From NCBI GenBank assembly GCA_947501555.1, contig CANMWG010000001.1, positions 1,302,001-1,366,000 on the forward strand: a stretch of 64,000 nucleotides of DNA, written 5' to 3'. The notes under the pieces were generated by a model. That model was not told the origin of the DNA. It saw nothing but the letters and a program-made list of their open reading frames with translations, and searched no databases. The position numbers and the translations under genes are program-made. Below are positions 27,621-36,502 of the stretch, one piece after another; positions within the stretch are counted from its first letter, which is position 1, and each line of letters starts with the position of its first letter. Source of the DNA: an uncultured Paracoccaceae bacterium. Lineage in GTDB: Bacteria; Pseudomonadota; Alphaproteobacteria; Rhodobacterales; Rhodobacteraceae.

Positions 27621-30600
27621 TCTGTTTCTCCCCGTCCTTGTCATAGAACACCGGATCGACAATTTTCGCAGCGATGCTGCCCCCTTCGACAGTATTGAAC
27701 GCAATCACTTCGCCCATCCGGTCGGGGCCCTTCAGGACCAAACCCATAGCAATACCCTTCTCAAGCGTCGGGGAATAATAGGTCGACGTCACGCGTCCTT
27801 GGGTATTGCGCTGCCCGTTGGCATTCACCCCATCCGCAATCGCGTAGGCTCCGTCAGGCAAAACGGATCCGTCCTCTGTCTCCAACCCGACTAGCTTCCA
27901 CCGATTTGGATCCGCCATATGGCTGCGGCTGTGGGCACGCTTGCCCAGATAGTCGTCTTTCTTCTTGGACAGCGCCCAGTGCAAGTTCAAGTCCTGGGGG
28001 ATGACCGTGCCATCCGTTTCATCGCCAATCATGATAAAGCCCTTCTCGGCCCGCATGATATGCAGGGCTTCGGTGCCATAGGGCATCACGCCAAACTCTT
28101 CCCCGGCGGCAATCAACGCCTCCCAGAAAGCAGCCCCCTGACCGGCGGGAACAGCAATTTCGTAAGACAGCTCCCCCGAGAAACTGATGCGGAACACCCG
28201 CGCATCAAAGTCGCCGATTTTACCCTCGGCCCACTGCATGAACGGCAATGCCTCGGCTGAGACATCCATACCACCCAGTTTGCGCAAGACTTTGCGTGCA
28301 TTGGGTCCCACCACGGCCACTTGCGCGTATTGTTCGGTGACATTGGCGACATAGACCTGCCAGTCCCACCATTCGCATTGCAGCCAGTCCTCCATATGGG
28401 CGTGGATATGTTCTGCTCCGCCGGTGGTGGTGTGACAAAGCCAGGAATCCTCGGCCATGCGCACGACAACACCGTCGTCCATTAAAAATCCGTTTTCCGA
28501 GCACATCAGACCATAGCGGCATTTGCCCACGGGCAATGTCGACATCATGTTGGTGTACATCATATCGAGGAACTTGCCTGCGTCTGGCCCTTTGACAATC
28601 AACTTGCCGAGAGTCGAAGCATCCAGCAGCCCGAGGTTCTCACGCGTGTTTTTGACCTCGCGATTGACCGCTTCATGGACGGTTTCGCCAGGACGCTGAT
28701 AGGCATAGGGCCTGCGCCACCCACCGACGGGCTCGTTGTCGGCCCCATTGGCGTTTGACCAGTCCGAGATGGGCGTTTTGCGGATCGGCTGGAATAGCTC
28801 ATCCTTGGCAACGCCTGCAATTGAGGCCATAGAAATAGGCGTATAGGGTGGGCGAAATGTGGTGGTGCCCACATTCGGGATATCCGCATTCAAAGACTGC
28901 GATAGGATCGCCAGACCGTTGATATTGCTCAACTTCCCTTGATCAGTCGCCATCCCGAGTGTCGTATAGCGCTTGGCATGTTCAACGCTCTCATAGCCTT
29001 CCTGTGCCGCCAGTTGCACATCACTGACCTTCACATCGTTTTGGAAATCGAGCCAAGCCTTGCTCCGCAGCGCATATCCGGCCCCTTGGGGCATCAGCCA
29101 AACAGGTGAGATAGGACCTTCGGCGGCATCTTCGCCCTGAGGGGCATGTGCGCCGGCTTTGGTGTGCCCTGCCGCTTTTGCCGCCGCGCGTCCTGCGGCC
29201 CATCCGTCTCCGACGACTTCTGCGGTAAACAGGTTACCGTTTGCCGTGCCCGCCGTGATCACGAAGGGCTGACCATTTTGACCAGTGGGCGCGCGTTCGG
29301 GGTCGGGACGGAACATTACCTGATCCGGGTCCCAGGTCAGTTTGCCACCGCAATGCGACCAAAGATGAACGACCGGCGACCACCCCCCTGACATCGCAAC
29401 ACAATCACAGTCGATCTCTTCCAGCACAGCACCTTCACCGGCTTGCGCGCAAAGCGCGACGCCGGTGACGCGCTTGCCGCCTTTGACCTTGGCGATGCCT
29501 TTGCCAAGCTCAATCCGGATGTCCAGCGCGCGGGCTTGGTCGATCAGATCGCCCGCAACTTCGGGCCTTGCATCAATGATTGCCGGGATATCAAGCCCCG
29601 CTTTTTTGAGAATAATCGCTGTTCGATATGCATCATCGTTGTTAGTCACAACAACGGTGCGGTCGCCCAAAGACACGCCGAAATTCACCGCATAATCGCG
29701 CACGGCCGAGGCAAGCAGGACGCCAGGCAGATCATTCGCGGCAAAGGACAACGGGCGTTCAATCGCCCCAGTTGCGGTGATGATTTGCTTGGCCCGGATG
29801 CGCCATAGACGATGGCGCGGCCCGTCAGTTTCGGGCGCGTGATCGGTCAAACGTTCATAGGCCAGCGCATAGCCGTGGTCGTAGACACCTGCCCCCGCAC
29901 AACGCAGGCGCAAGTCAACATTGTGCATTTTATCAAGCGTTTCCAGCGTGTTTTTAATCCATTCCTCCGCAGGCTTTCCATCGATCTGCGGCGTGTCTAC
30001 GCCAGCCCGCCCGCCCCAATCGGCGGTCTGCTCAAGCAGCAAGACGCGCGCGCCGGTCTCGCCCGCGGCAAGTGCTGCGGACAGCCCCGCGATGCCCCCG
30101 CCGACAATCATGACATCGACATGTGCGTAGAAGTGTTCATAGCTGTCCTGATCGCGATCCTTTGGCGCCTTTCCCAGGCCCGCGGATTTGCGGATGAACG
30201 GCTCATAGACATGTTTCCAGAACGACCGGGGATACATGAACATTTTGTAGTAAAAACCGGCAGGTAGCAGGCTCGAAAGCCGCGCATTGATGGCGCCTAC
30301 ATCAAACTCAAGGCTGGGCCAGTGGTTCTGGGAAGTCGCGGTCAGGCCGTCGAAAACCTCGGTCATTGTGGCGCGCTGATTGGGTTCAAACGTGGCACCT
30401 TTGCCAAGATTGACCAAGCCGTTTGGTTCCTCCGCGCCAGCGGCCACAACACCGCGTGGGCGGTGGTACTTAAACGAGCGCCCAACAAGCAGTTGATCAT
30501 TGGCCAGCAATGCTGAGGCGAGCGTGTCGCCCGCGAAACCGCGCAGGTTCTTGCCGTTAAACGTGAAATCTACAGCTTTGTTTTTATTTATTAAACGGCC

Positions 30601-30624
30601 ATGTCCGGCCAGACGTGTGCTCAT
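27613..30624 (-). CDS. soxA: Sarcosine oxidase subunit alpha
   Basis: A 1003-residue alpha subunit. The N-terminal 2Fe-2S-ferredoxin-like region (RLINKNKAVDFTFNGK) is followed by an NAD/FAD Rossmann module with DVMIVGGGIAGLSAALAAG (about 180) and a C-terminal aminomethyltransferase (GCV_T) domain that binds tetrahydrofolate, with NVTEQYAQVAVVGPNARKVL. Start at ATG 30624 gives MSTRLAG, the common family start, and overlaps the soxD TGA (ATGA). Acts in the cytoplasm with SoxB, SoxD and SoxG in use of sarcosine, and so glycine betaine and creatinine breakdown. Confidence 0.96.
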   Translation of the reverse strand: MSTRLAGHGRLINKNKAVDFTFNGKNLRGFAGDTLASALLANDQLLVGRSFKYHRPRGVVAAGAEEPNGLVNLGKGATFEPNQRATMTEVFDGLTATSQNHWPSLEFDVGAINARLSSLLPAGFYYKMFMYPRSFWKHVYEPFIRKSAGLGKAPKDRDQDSYEHFYAHVDVMIVGGGIAGLSAALAAGETGARVLLLEQTADWGGRAGVDTPQIDGKPAEEWIKNTLETLDKMHNVDLRLRCAGAGVYDHGYALAYERLTDHAPETDGPRHRLWRIRAKQIITATGAIERPLSFAANDLPGVLLASAVRDYAVNFGVSLGDRTVVVTNNDDAYRTAIILKKAGLDIPAIIDARPEVAGDLIDQARALDIRIELGKGIAKVKGGKRVTGVALCAQAGEGAVLEEIDCDCVAMSGGWSPVVHLWSHCGGKLTWDPDQVMFRPDPERAPTGQNGQPFVITAGTANGNLFTAEVVGDGWAAGRAAAKAAGHTKAGAHAPQGEDAAEGPISPVWLMPQGAGYALRSKAWLDFQNDVKVSDVQLAAQEGYESVEHAKRYTTLGMATDQGKLSNINGLAILSQSLNADIPNVGTTTFRPPYTPISMASIAGVAKDELFQPIRKTPISDWSNANGADNEPVGGWRRPYAYQRPGETVHEAVNREVKNTRENLGLLDASTLGKLIVKGPDAGKFLDMMYTNMMSTLPVGKCRYGLMCSENGFLMDDGVVVRMAEDSWLCHTTTGGAEHIHAHMEDWLQCEWWDWQVYVANVTEQYAQVAVVGPNARKVLRKLGGMDVSAEALPFMQWAEGKIGDFDARVFRISFSGELSYEIAVPAGQGAAFWEALIAAGEEFGVMPYGTEALHIMRAEKGFIMIGDETDGTVIPQDLNLHWALSKKKDDYLGKRAHSRSHMADPNRWKLVGLETEDGSVLPDGAYAIADGVNANGQRNTQGRVTSTYYSPTLEKGIAMGLVLKGPDRMGEVIAFNTVEGGSIAAKIVDPVFYDKDGEKQNV

Positions 30625-30950
30625 TTGAATGCCCCCCATGACCACCCGGGGCGTGCCGCCGAAATCGCTTCACAAATCTCTTTTGGGGGCTCCAGCGTTT
30701 GGGCGGGATAGGTCCCAAAAACCTGCAAGGTATTCGTGCAGCGGGCCGCGTGGAACCACTTGCCGCAGCCATAAACATGCCGCCAGCGTTCAAAATGCAC
30801 GCCCTTAGGATTTTCGCGCATGAACAGATAGTCCTCAAATTCGGCATCCGTTGATCCAGGACCTTCGCGGGTCAGGTGGGCCTGGCCGCCGCCGTGGAGA
30901 TCAGTTTCGTCGACGTCCATGCCGCAATAGGGACAATGCAGGATCAGCAT
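30621..30950 (-). CDS. soxD: Sarcosine oxidase subunit delta
   Basis: A 109-residue zinc-binding subunit. Ligands are visible in CPYCG (residues 6-10) and in YGCGKWFHAARC (about 60-71), with a His in place of one Cys as usual for the family. It starts 133 bp after the 68-residue membrane protein and not directly after soxB. Its leader contains the TGTAC repeat module shared with serS. Translationally coupled to soxA by ATGA. Confidence 0.95.
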   Translation of the reverse strand: MLILHCPYCGMDVDETDLHGGGQAHLTREGPGSTDAEFEDYLFMRENPKGVHFERWRHVYGCGKWFHAARCTNTLQVFGTYPAQTLEPPKEICEAISAARPGWSWGAFK

Positions 30951-30971
30951 GGGAGAACCTCAATTTGGGAT

Positions 30972-31014
30972 GTATGTTTTGCGTACAGACCGCGTACAGA
31001 ATGCCTATGTACAT
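30972..31014 (-). promoter_or_regulatory. TGTAC repeat module upstream of soxD
   Basis: On the minus strand two TCTGTACG units 11 bp apart (complement of 30994-31000 and 30983-30989 cores) are followed by CAA and CATAC. A third TGTAC core lies at 31010-31014, off phase by 5 bp. The segment 31000-30972 equals the serS leader segment 5710-5738 at 25 of 29 positions. It ends 21 bp before the soxD start. As a promoter it would be TGTACG, 16 bp, CATACA; as an operator it would be a multi-site array. Confidence 0.55.
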
Positions 31015-31030
31015 CGCCCCCAAACACACC

Positions 31031-31060
31031 AAAGGCGGACGCAACGCTGCATCCGCCTTT
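31031..31060 (-). terminator. Terminator-like hairpin between the small membrane gene and soxD
   Basis: Arms AAAGGCGGA (31031-31039) and TCCGCCTTT (31052-31060) pair perfectly, with a further GCA/TGC pair inside the loop. It lies 22 bp beyond the stop of the 68-residue gene. In the minus-strand RNA the stem ends in CCUUU and then GGUG, a short U-run, so termination may be partial. Confidence 0.6.
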
Positions 31061-31082
31061 GTTCGTTCCAAGGTGAGTGGCC

Positions 31083-31289
31083 TTATTCGGTTGCTGGTGC
31101 AGCCGGTGTTGTTTCTTCGACTGCAGGCGCGGTTTCTTCTGTTGCGCCAACTGCAGCGGGGTCGACATTCGGGTCAACCGAGCCGCCAGCAAACAGCGCA
31201 TAGAGTAGAACCAAAACAACAATGACCGCGGCGACAAGAAAGCCGATTCCGCTGCCTGTTGTGCTCTTGGACTGTGTGAAGTCATCCAT
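31083..31289 (-). CDS. Small single-pass membrane protein in the sox cluster
   Basis: A 68-residue protein: a short polar N-terminus, one hydrophobic helix (about 15-34), then an acidic, Pro/Ala/Thr-rich tail with repeats of EETxPA. No known family. The start is strongly supported by AAGGAGG seven bases upstream. It lies on the same strand between soxB and soxD, which are usually adjacent, and is followed by a terminator-like hairpin. An envelope role is likely from the topology; a link to sarcosine oxidation is only positional. Confidence 0.7.
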   Translation of the reverse strand: MDDFTQSKSTTGSGIGFLVAAVIVVLVLLYALFAGGSVDPNVDPAAVGATEETAPAVEETTPAAPATE

Positions 31290-31371
31290 GGTGAGTCCTC
31301 CTTTTCAGACGCCCCCACCAAAACAGACGTGGGTGAAAGAGGAACATAAGCGGGAATCCCCGCATGATTTG

Positions 31372-31418
31372 GGCTATCCGTCGCCAAATTCGCCGATCCA
31401 GGTAGGCTATCCGTCGCC
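31372..31418. repeat. Direct repeat GGCTATCCGTCGCC
   Basis: The 14-mer occurs at 31372-31385 and 31405-31418, start to start 33 bp (about three helical turns). It lies in the 310-bp space between soxB and the small membrane gene, 83-129 bp upstream of the latter's start. It may be an operator pair or a remnant duplication. Confidence 0.5.
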
Positions 31419-31456
31419 GGGATCGCCTTTTTTGATTGATTTGTTAGCTTCAACGC

Positions 31457-31579
31457 ATGGAATTGTTGCTGATCATTCTCGGCGGCGGGTTGTGCGCCGC
31501 GATCATTGTCTTGATTGTTGGCGCCATACGCGGTGCCAATGCCGAGGAGGATGACCCCTCGGACCCCAACAATCTTTGA
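31457..31579 (+). CDS. Possible 40-residue membrane peptide
   Basis: An ATG-initiated frame of 40 codons encodes a hydrophobic helix (about 2-25, LLLIILGGGLCAAIIVLIVG) followed by an acidic tail (EEDDPSDPNN). The composition is that of a genuine small membrane protein, but no clear ribosome-binding site precedes it and it runs against its neighbours. A T-rich stretch just upstream could be a promoter. Uncertain. Confidence 0.35.
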   Translation: MELLLIILGGGLCAAIIVLIVGAIRGANAEEDDPSDPNNL

Positions 31580-31599
31580 TAGCCGTGGGAACCGCATCA

Positions 31600-32844
31600 T
31601 CAATGCGCCACCCCTGCGGCCACGCTTTCATCAATGAACTTGCCTTCCCGAAACCGGAACATGCTGAATTCATCTGTCAGCGGCGATTGCCCTTTGGCCA
31701 TCAGTTCCGCCATGGCCCAGCCTGACCCCGGGATCGCCTTGAACCCGCCGGTGCCCCAACCGCAGTTTACAAAGACCCCATCGACCGGCGTCTTGGACAA
31801 GATCGGCGACCGGTCCCCGGTCACATCCACGATCCCGCCCCATTGCCGCAGCATTTTCAGCCGAGAGATTATCGGGAAGGTCTCAATCAGCGCGCGCACG
31901 GTTTCTTCGATATGGTGGAACGACCCGCGCTGCGTGTAGTTGTTGTACCCGTCAGTGCCGCCACCGATGACCATCTCGCCTTTGTCGGACTGCGACATGT
32001 AGCCGTGCACCGTGTTGGCCATCACAACCACATCCATGCAGGGTTTGATCGGCTCGGACACCAGCGCCTGTAAGGCCACGCTCTCAATCGGCAACCGGAA
32101 GCCCGCCATTTGTGCCAACACACCAGAGTGCCCGGCGACAACCATCCCTAGCTTATCGCAGTCGATGGACCCTTGGGTGGTATCAACGCCAGTGACCTTG
32201 CCATTCTCTTGCCGAACCCCTGTCACCTCGCACTGCTGGATCACATCCATGCCCATATCAGAGCAAGCCCGCGCATAGCCCCAGGCCACCGCATCATGGC
32301 GCGCAGTCCCGCCACGCGCTTGCCACAGCCCACCAAGGACAGGGTAGCGCGGCCCGCTGATATTCATGATCGGGCACAGCTCTTTGACCCGATCAGGCCC
32401 GATCCATTCGGTCTTTACCCCTTGTAGCGCATTGGCATGCGCCGTCCGCTGATACCCGCGCACCTCGTGATGGGTCTGCGCCAGCATGATCACGCCGCGT
32501 GGGCTGAACATGACGTTATAGTTCAGGTCCTGAGACATCGTCTCATACAGGCTGCGCGCCTTTTCATAGATCGCAGCGGACGGGTCTTGCAGGTAGTTGG
32601 ACCGAATAATCGTCGTATTCCGCCCGGTGTTCCCGCCCCCGAGCCAACCTTTTTCCAGGATCGCAACATTGGTGATCCCAAAATTCTTGCCTAGGTAATA
32701 GGCCGTCGCCAGCCCATGCCCACCTGCCCCAACGATGATCGCATCGTATTTCTTCTTGGGGGTACGCTTGGCCCAAGCCTTGTCCCAACCGGTGTGCTGG
32801 CGCAAGGCTTCGCGGGCAATGGCAAAGGCCGAATATCGTTTCAT
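31600..32844 (-). CDS. soxB: Sarcosine oxidase subunit beta
   Basis: A 414-residue flavoprotein subunit that oxidises sarcosine. The dinucleotide fold is YDAIIVGAGGHGLATAYYLG (about 33-52). ARHDAVAW (about 181-188) carries the histidine (His183 here) equivalent to the residue that binds FMN covalently in characterised enzymes. Length and start match the family. The promoter region is shared divergently with ccmI and has a small inverted repeat at 32997-33012. The gene is separated from soxDAG by a small membrane gene and a hairpin. Confidence 0.96.
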   Translation of the reverse strand: MKRYSAFAIAREALRQHTGWDKAWAKRTPKKKYDAIIVGAGGHGLATAYYLGKNFGITNVAILEKGWLGGGNTGRNTTIIRSNYLQDPSAAIYEKARSLYETMSQDLNYNVMFSPRGVIMLAQTHHEVRGYQRTAHANALQGVKTEWIGPDRVKELCPIMNISGPRYPVLGGLWQARGGTARHDAVAWGYARACSDMGMDVIQQCEVTGVRQENGKVTGVDTTQGSIDCDKLGMVVAGHSGVLAQMAGFRLPIESVALQALVSEPIKPCMDVVVMANTVHGYMSQSDKGEMVIGGGTDGYNNYTQRGSFHHIEETVRALIETFPIISRLKMLRQWGGIVDVTGDRSPILSKTPVDGVFVNCGWGTGGFKAIPGSGWAMAELMAKGQSPLTDEFSMFRFREGKFIDESVAAGVAH

Positions 32845-32996
32845 GGGGTGGTCGTTTCCTATCTGGCGCCTTGCGATATATTTGAACCCTATGCCGGACA
32901 GACAGGATACTGCCAGCGGCGTCTGAATTGCGTTTTACGACATGGTGCATCATGCTGCGCTTGCCCAGATCGTCGCAGCCCCTTTTCACCTTCACG

Positions 32997-33012
32997 GCAC
33001 ATCGTTATGTGC
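32997..33012. promoter_or_regulatory. Inverted repeat GCACAT-CGTT-ATGTGC in the soxB/ccmI divergent region
   Basis: A perfect 6-bp dyad around four bases, 25 bp before the ccmI start and 152 bp before the soxB start. It could be an operator for either gene or a leader hairpin. Chance occurrence is not excluded. Confidence 0.3.
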
Positions 33013-33037
33013 AGGGAAATAATTGTCGTAGGATCTT

Positions 33038-34384
33038 ATGCTGTTCTGGCTGACCTGTATCGTTTTAACCCTCGCTGTGACGGCGATTATTGTCGCGCCA
33101 TTGCTGCGGCCCGCGCAAGAGCGCGGTCCCAATCCCGATATCGCCATCTATCAAGCGCAACTTGCTGAAATTGACCGCGATGTGGCGCGCGGCCTGCTTG
33201 AACCGCAAGAAGCCGAAAGTGCACGCACCGAGGTGGCCCGCCGCCTGTTGGCCGCAAGCCGCACCCAAACTGATGCGACGGTTTCACATAGTCGGACACG
33301 AAAGGTCGTACGGAGTGTTGTTGGGTTCTGCTTTGTAATCCCATTTGTCGTCTATATGGGCCCTGCGGGCATCGCCCGGGATTTAGGCGTATCAGAAGAG
33401 AGAATTGAAGAATTGAAGAACCAACTGGTGCTTCCGGTCCACATGATTTTACCGGCCCGGTTCACCCGAAATGCTGATGTTGAGATGAATTTGCCGCTTT
33501 TCTTTGAAGGAAGCGGCACGCCGGGCTACGGTGACTTGCCTCTCAAGGCCCGTTTGGCCGCAAGTGATGAGATGCGTGCAAATCGCCCGTCGCAGGCCGC
33601 GCTAGAGGCGACGGCCCCACTGCCCCCGGCTGTAGACGTTCCCGCAGATTACCGCGACGCGATTGAGCAATTGCGCATCATCGCCCCTACCCGTCCTGAT
33701 GATCTGGAGGCCTGGTCGCGCCTTGCCTTTCACGAGACCGAGCTGCGCAATTATGCCGGAGCCGCCGCCGCCCAGGCCCACACCATTGGCATCCAAGGCG
33801 ATGCCGCCACCCCGTTGGACTGGCAACGTCTGCTGGATTTGCAGGTTGTGGCTGCCGGCGGTTTTGTATCCCCCGAATCTGAGACCGTGATTGAGCGGAT
33901 ACTAGAACTTGAACCCAACAACATCGCCGCGCACTATTATCTGGGTGTGCTGTTCAATCAAACGGATCGTCCTGATCTGGCATTCCGCATCTGGCGTGAT
34001 CTGGTTGAAGCGGGCGATCCCAATAACTTCCACATCGCCAGTGCCCGCGCACAAATCAGCGATGCGGCGCTCCGCGCAGGTATAGAATATGCCTTGCCCG
34101 AAACCCGCGGCCCGTCAGTTGCGGAGATGGATGCCGCATCCGAGCTATCTGCCGAAGATCAACAAGCGATGATTGGCAATATGGTGGCCGGGCTGGCCGA
34201 CAGATTGGCGAATGAAGGTGGCCCTGCCAGAGATTGGGCCCGGCTGATCCGGGCCTATGGGGTCTTGGGCGATCTGGACGCGGCGGGCATCGTCTGGGCC
34301 GAGGCGCAACAGGTCTTTGTCAGCTCAATGCGCGATATGGAAATCCTGACCAACGCGGCCCGGGATGCAGGGGTGTTGGAATGA
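33038..34384 (+). CDS. ccmI: Cytochrome c biogenesis protein CcmI
   Basis: A 448-residue apocytochrome c chaperone. It starts with two hydrophobic segments typical of CcmI-1 (about 2-25 and 89-108) around a cytoplasmic loop with YQAQLAEIDRDVARGLL, then a large periplasmic TPR-like domain that binds the apocytochrome C-terminus. The genes for the CcmAB complex are about 33 kb away at the left edge. Its TGA overlaps the ruvX ATG (ATGA). Confidence 0.92.
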   Translation: MLFWLTCIVLTLAVTAIIVAPLLRPAQERGPNPDIAIYQAQLAEIDRDVARGLLEPQEAESARTEVARRLLAASRTQTDATVSHSRTRKVVRSVVGFCFVIPFVVYMGPAGIARDLGVSEERIEELKNQLVLPVHMILPARFTRNADVEMNLPLFFEGSGTPGYGDLPLKARLAASDEMRANRPSQAALEATAPLPPAVDVPADYRDAIEQLRIIAPTRPDDLEAWSRLAFHETELRNYAGAAAAQAHTIGIQGDAATPLDWQRLLDLQVVAAGGFVSPESETVIERILELEPNNIAAHYYLGVLFNQTDRPDLAFRIWRDLVEAGDPNNFHIASARAQISDAALRAGIEYALPETRGPSVAEMDAASELSAEDQQAMIGNMVAGLADRLANEGGPARDWARLIRAYGVLGDLDAAGIVWAEAQQVFVSSMRDMEILTNAARDAGVLE

Positions 34385-34857
34385 TCTGCGATACCCCCGA
34401 AGACTTCCGCGCGGCCCTGCCTGATCTGGGCGCAATTGCGGGGCTTGATCTAGGAACCGTGACAATCGGGGTGGCTGTCTCAGACGGGATGCGCTCGGTT
34501 GCAACGCCTCTTGAAACAATCAAGCGCAAGAAATTTGGGGTGGACGCGGCCAAACTGCTTGAGATTACCAGCCATAGAATGGTGACCGGACTGGTGCTGG
34601 GGCTGCCGATGAATATGGATGGATCAGAGGGGCCCCGCTGTCAGGCAACCCGCGCCTTTGCCCGCAATCTTGAAAAACTGACCCCGCTGCCGATCACCTT
34701 TTGGGATGAGCGTTTATCGACGGTCGCCGCTGAACGTGCGCTGCTTGAGGCGGATACGACACGAAAACGTCGCGCAGAGGTGATTGATCATGTGGCGGCC
34801 GGGTATATCTTACAAGGTATGCTAGACAGACTGGCACACATAAGGAATCACGCGTGA
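34381..34857 (+). CDS. ruvX: RuvX (YqgF) Holliday junction resolvase-like nuclease
   Basis: A 158-residue RNase H-fold nuclease of the YqgF family, implicated in 16S rRNA processing and proposed as a resolvase. The fold is marked by AGLDLGTVTIGVAVSD (about 20-35) with the catalytic Asp, VLGLPMNMDG in the middle, and FWDERLSTVAAERAL (about 107-121). The start at 34381 overlaps the ccmI stop; a longer open frame inside ccmI is not protein-like. Its TGA overlaps the GTG of the next gene. Confidence 0.93.
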   Translation: MICDTPEDFRAALPDLGAIAGLDLGTVTIGVAVSDGMRSVATPLETIKRKKFGVDAAKLLEITSHRMVTGLVLGLPMNMDGSEGPRCQATRAFARNLEKLTPLPITFWDERLSTVAAERALLEADTTRKRRAEVIDHVAAGYILQGMLDRLAHIRNHA

Positions 34858-35096
34858 GCAAATCTGAAAACACAGATCACATCTGGGCACGGGCCGAGAT
34901 TGAAAGCCCCTGCGTGAAAACCTGCGTGATCCACCCCGAAAGCAGACTTTGCGTGGGTTGCCTGCGGTCAATCGATGAGATTGGCGCTTGGTCAGGCATG
35001 AGCCCCGATGCGCGCAGTGCGGTGATGGCCGAGCTACCCGCACGCAAGGATCAAATCACCAAACGACGCGGCGGACGGGCCGGGCGGGTAAAATAG
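34854..35096 (+). CDS. DUF1289 domain protein
   Basis: An 80-residue protein with the DUF1289 cysteine pattern SPCVKTC...CVGCLRSIDEI, likely a small metal-binding module. Function unknown. It starts with GTG overlapping the ruvX TGA (GTGA), so it depends on ruvX translation. The tail is basic (KRRGGRAGR). Position behind ruvX is usual in Rhodobacteraceae. Confidence 0.88.
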   Translation: MSKSENTDHIWARAEIESPCVKTCVIHPESRLCVGCLRSIDEIGAWSGMSPDARSAVMAELPARKDQITKRRGGRAGRVK

Positions 35097-35325
35097 CGCT
35101 TCTGGGTGCAGAATGGACCGCTTTAGGTTTAGTAGGGCAAAGCAGACGTCTGCGAGTTAATTCGCGTAGGGCTGCTATGCGGGACTTAGTTGCCATTCAG
35201 GCGCTTGAGCTGAATGGCTGCTTTTCTGCTTGCGCGACAAGGTCATACTTAGACCGCTTTTAAGTCATGCATTTTTCCAATTCTGGTTGATGATTGCCGA
35301 AAGCAATAAAGGGCGACGCGTACCC

Positions 35326-36450
35326 ATGACCACAGGAAAAGAAGACAACCGCTCTTCAGAAGATGAATTCGACCGAGCCATGCAAGAACTTCAGGCAGAG
35401 TTTTCGACAAGGCTGCAGGAACTAGAAGCATCCTCCGAGCAAGACGAAGATCTAACAGCCGATGAGGTCACTGGCTCCTTGATTGCGGGCATGTTGTCCG
35501 GACTTGAAAAGATGGCGGATGAGGACGAAGATTTCAGTTTCGACTTCAAAATGACGGATGTCGTTCTTGAGGCCAAATTCGGGGCTGCGTTTTGGGCCGG
35601 AGATGACACGCGGACGGAAGCGGTTGCGGCAGAACAAGTAGATACTACCGAAAGCAGTGCTTCTGTCGATACCCGTTCGCCAGAAGAAATTACCTGGGAA
35701 GAGACGGCCCAGAAGCTTGACTTTATCGGCATAGACCCTGCCGTCATGGGTAAATTTGAGGACGTAATACCAGACCGGTATGGTGATATCCGGATCGGAA
35801 AACCCGGTGCTGTGGATACATTCCTTAAAACCGACCAAGACCCGAACACCGAAACCGGATTTGATCAAAATACCGCCCTTATGGCAGCGCTTGATGCCCC
35901 TGGGCGCAATGCAAATGATATTGAAAAACTGATCACCGCCGGTGCGGACGCGACTCATGTTCATCACGGCTATGACAGCGTGTTTGGTCATATGGTTAAC
36001 TACGATCATCCAGACACCGTCAACGCAGACAGTGAATTAGCAATCCTTAGGCTACTCGCGGCGCATGGAGCCGATATCCACCATACGTCGCCTTTGTTTG
36101 GAACTGCGTTACAAAGTGCTATCCCGCGCGGACAACTGGAATTCATTAAGGCGCTACTGGAAGTAGGGGCCGATGCCAATCAACTAGCTTCAGAGGATAT
36201 TCAATACGATTTTCTTGCTGGTGTTAGCATGCTGGTGCTCGCTGCCCCAAGACCGGATGTGGTGCAACTGCTGCTGGACTGTGGCGCTGACTCGAACCGC
36301 CGGGATGATTACGATGTGCTTGCAGCCGACTTTATTGGGGATAGAATTGAAGAATATAAGGACGAACGTTTATGGGACGAATGGACAAAAGAGCTGGCCG
36401 CCAAGCTTCGGGAAAGCCAGATTGTGATTGAGAAGGCTGCAACAAAATAG
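35326..36450 (+). CDS. Ankyrin-repeat protein
   Basis: A protein of about 374 residues with a very acidic N-terminal third (EDEFDRAMQELQAEF, EQDEDLTADE, ADEDEDFSFD) and a C-terminal half of ankyrin-like repeats (about 175-340), seen as LMAALDAPGRNANDIEKLITAGAD, ILRLLAAHGADIHH, FIKALLEVGADANQ and VVQLLLDCGADSNR in short form. It is probably a cytoplasmic protein-binding scaffold; partners unknown. I chose the ATG at 35326; one at 35290 would add 12 residues, and neither has a strong ribosome-binding site. Confidence 0.8.
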   Translation: MTTGKEDNRSSEDEFDRAMQELQAEFSTRLQELEASSEQDEDLTADEVTGSLIAGMLSGLEKMADEDEDFSFDFKMTDVVLEAKFGAAFWAGDDTRTEAVAAEQVDTTESSASVDTRSPEEITWEETAQKLDFIGIDPAVMGKFEDVIPDRYGDIRIGKPGAVDTFLKTDQDPNTETGFDQNTALMAALDAPGRNANDIEKLITAGADATHVHHGYDSVFGHMVNYDHPDTVNADSELAILRLLAAHGADIHHTSPLFGTALQSAIPRGQLEFIKALLEVGADANQLASEDIQYDFLAGVSMLVLAAPRPDVVQLLLDCGADSNRRDDYDVLAADFIGDRIEEYKDERLWDEWTKELAAKLRESQIVIEKAATK

Positions 36451-36502
36451 TCGGTACTGTCTTATTCGTCCCAAATGTGGATAGCAGACATTTGTCAGTC
36501 TT

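Noticed and set aside
34234..34380. Upstream extension of ruvX inside ccmI
   Set aside because: The sequence is a frame-shifted shadow of ccmI; the ATGA junction at 34381 gives a normal RuvX.
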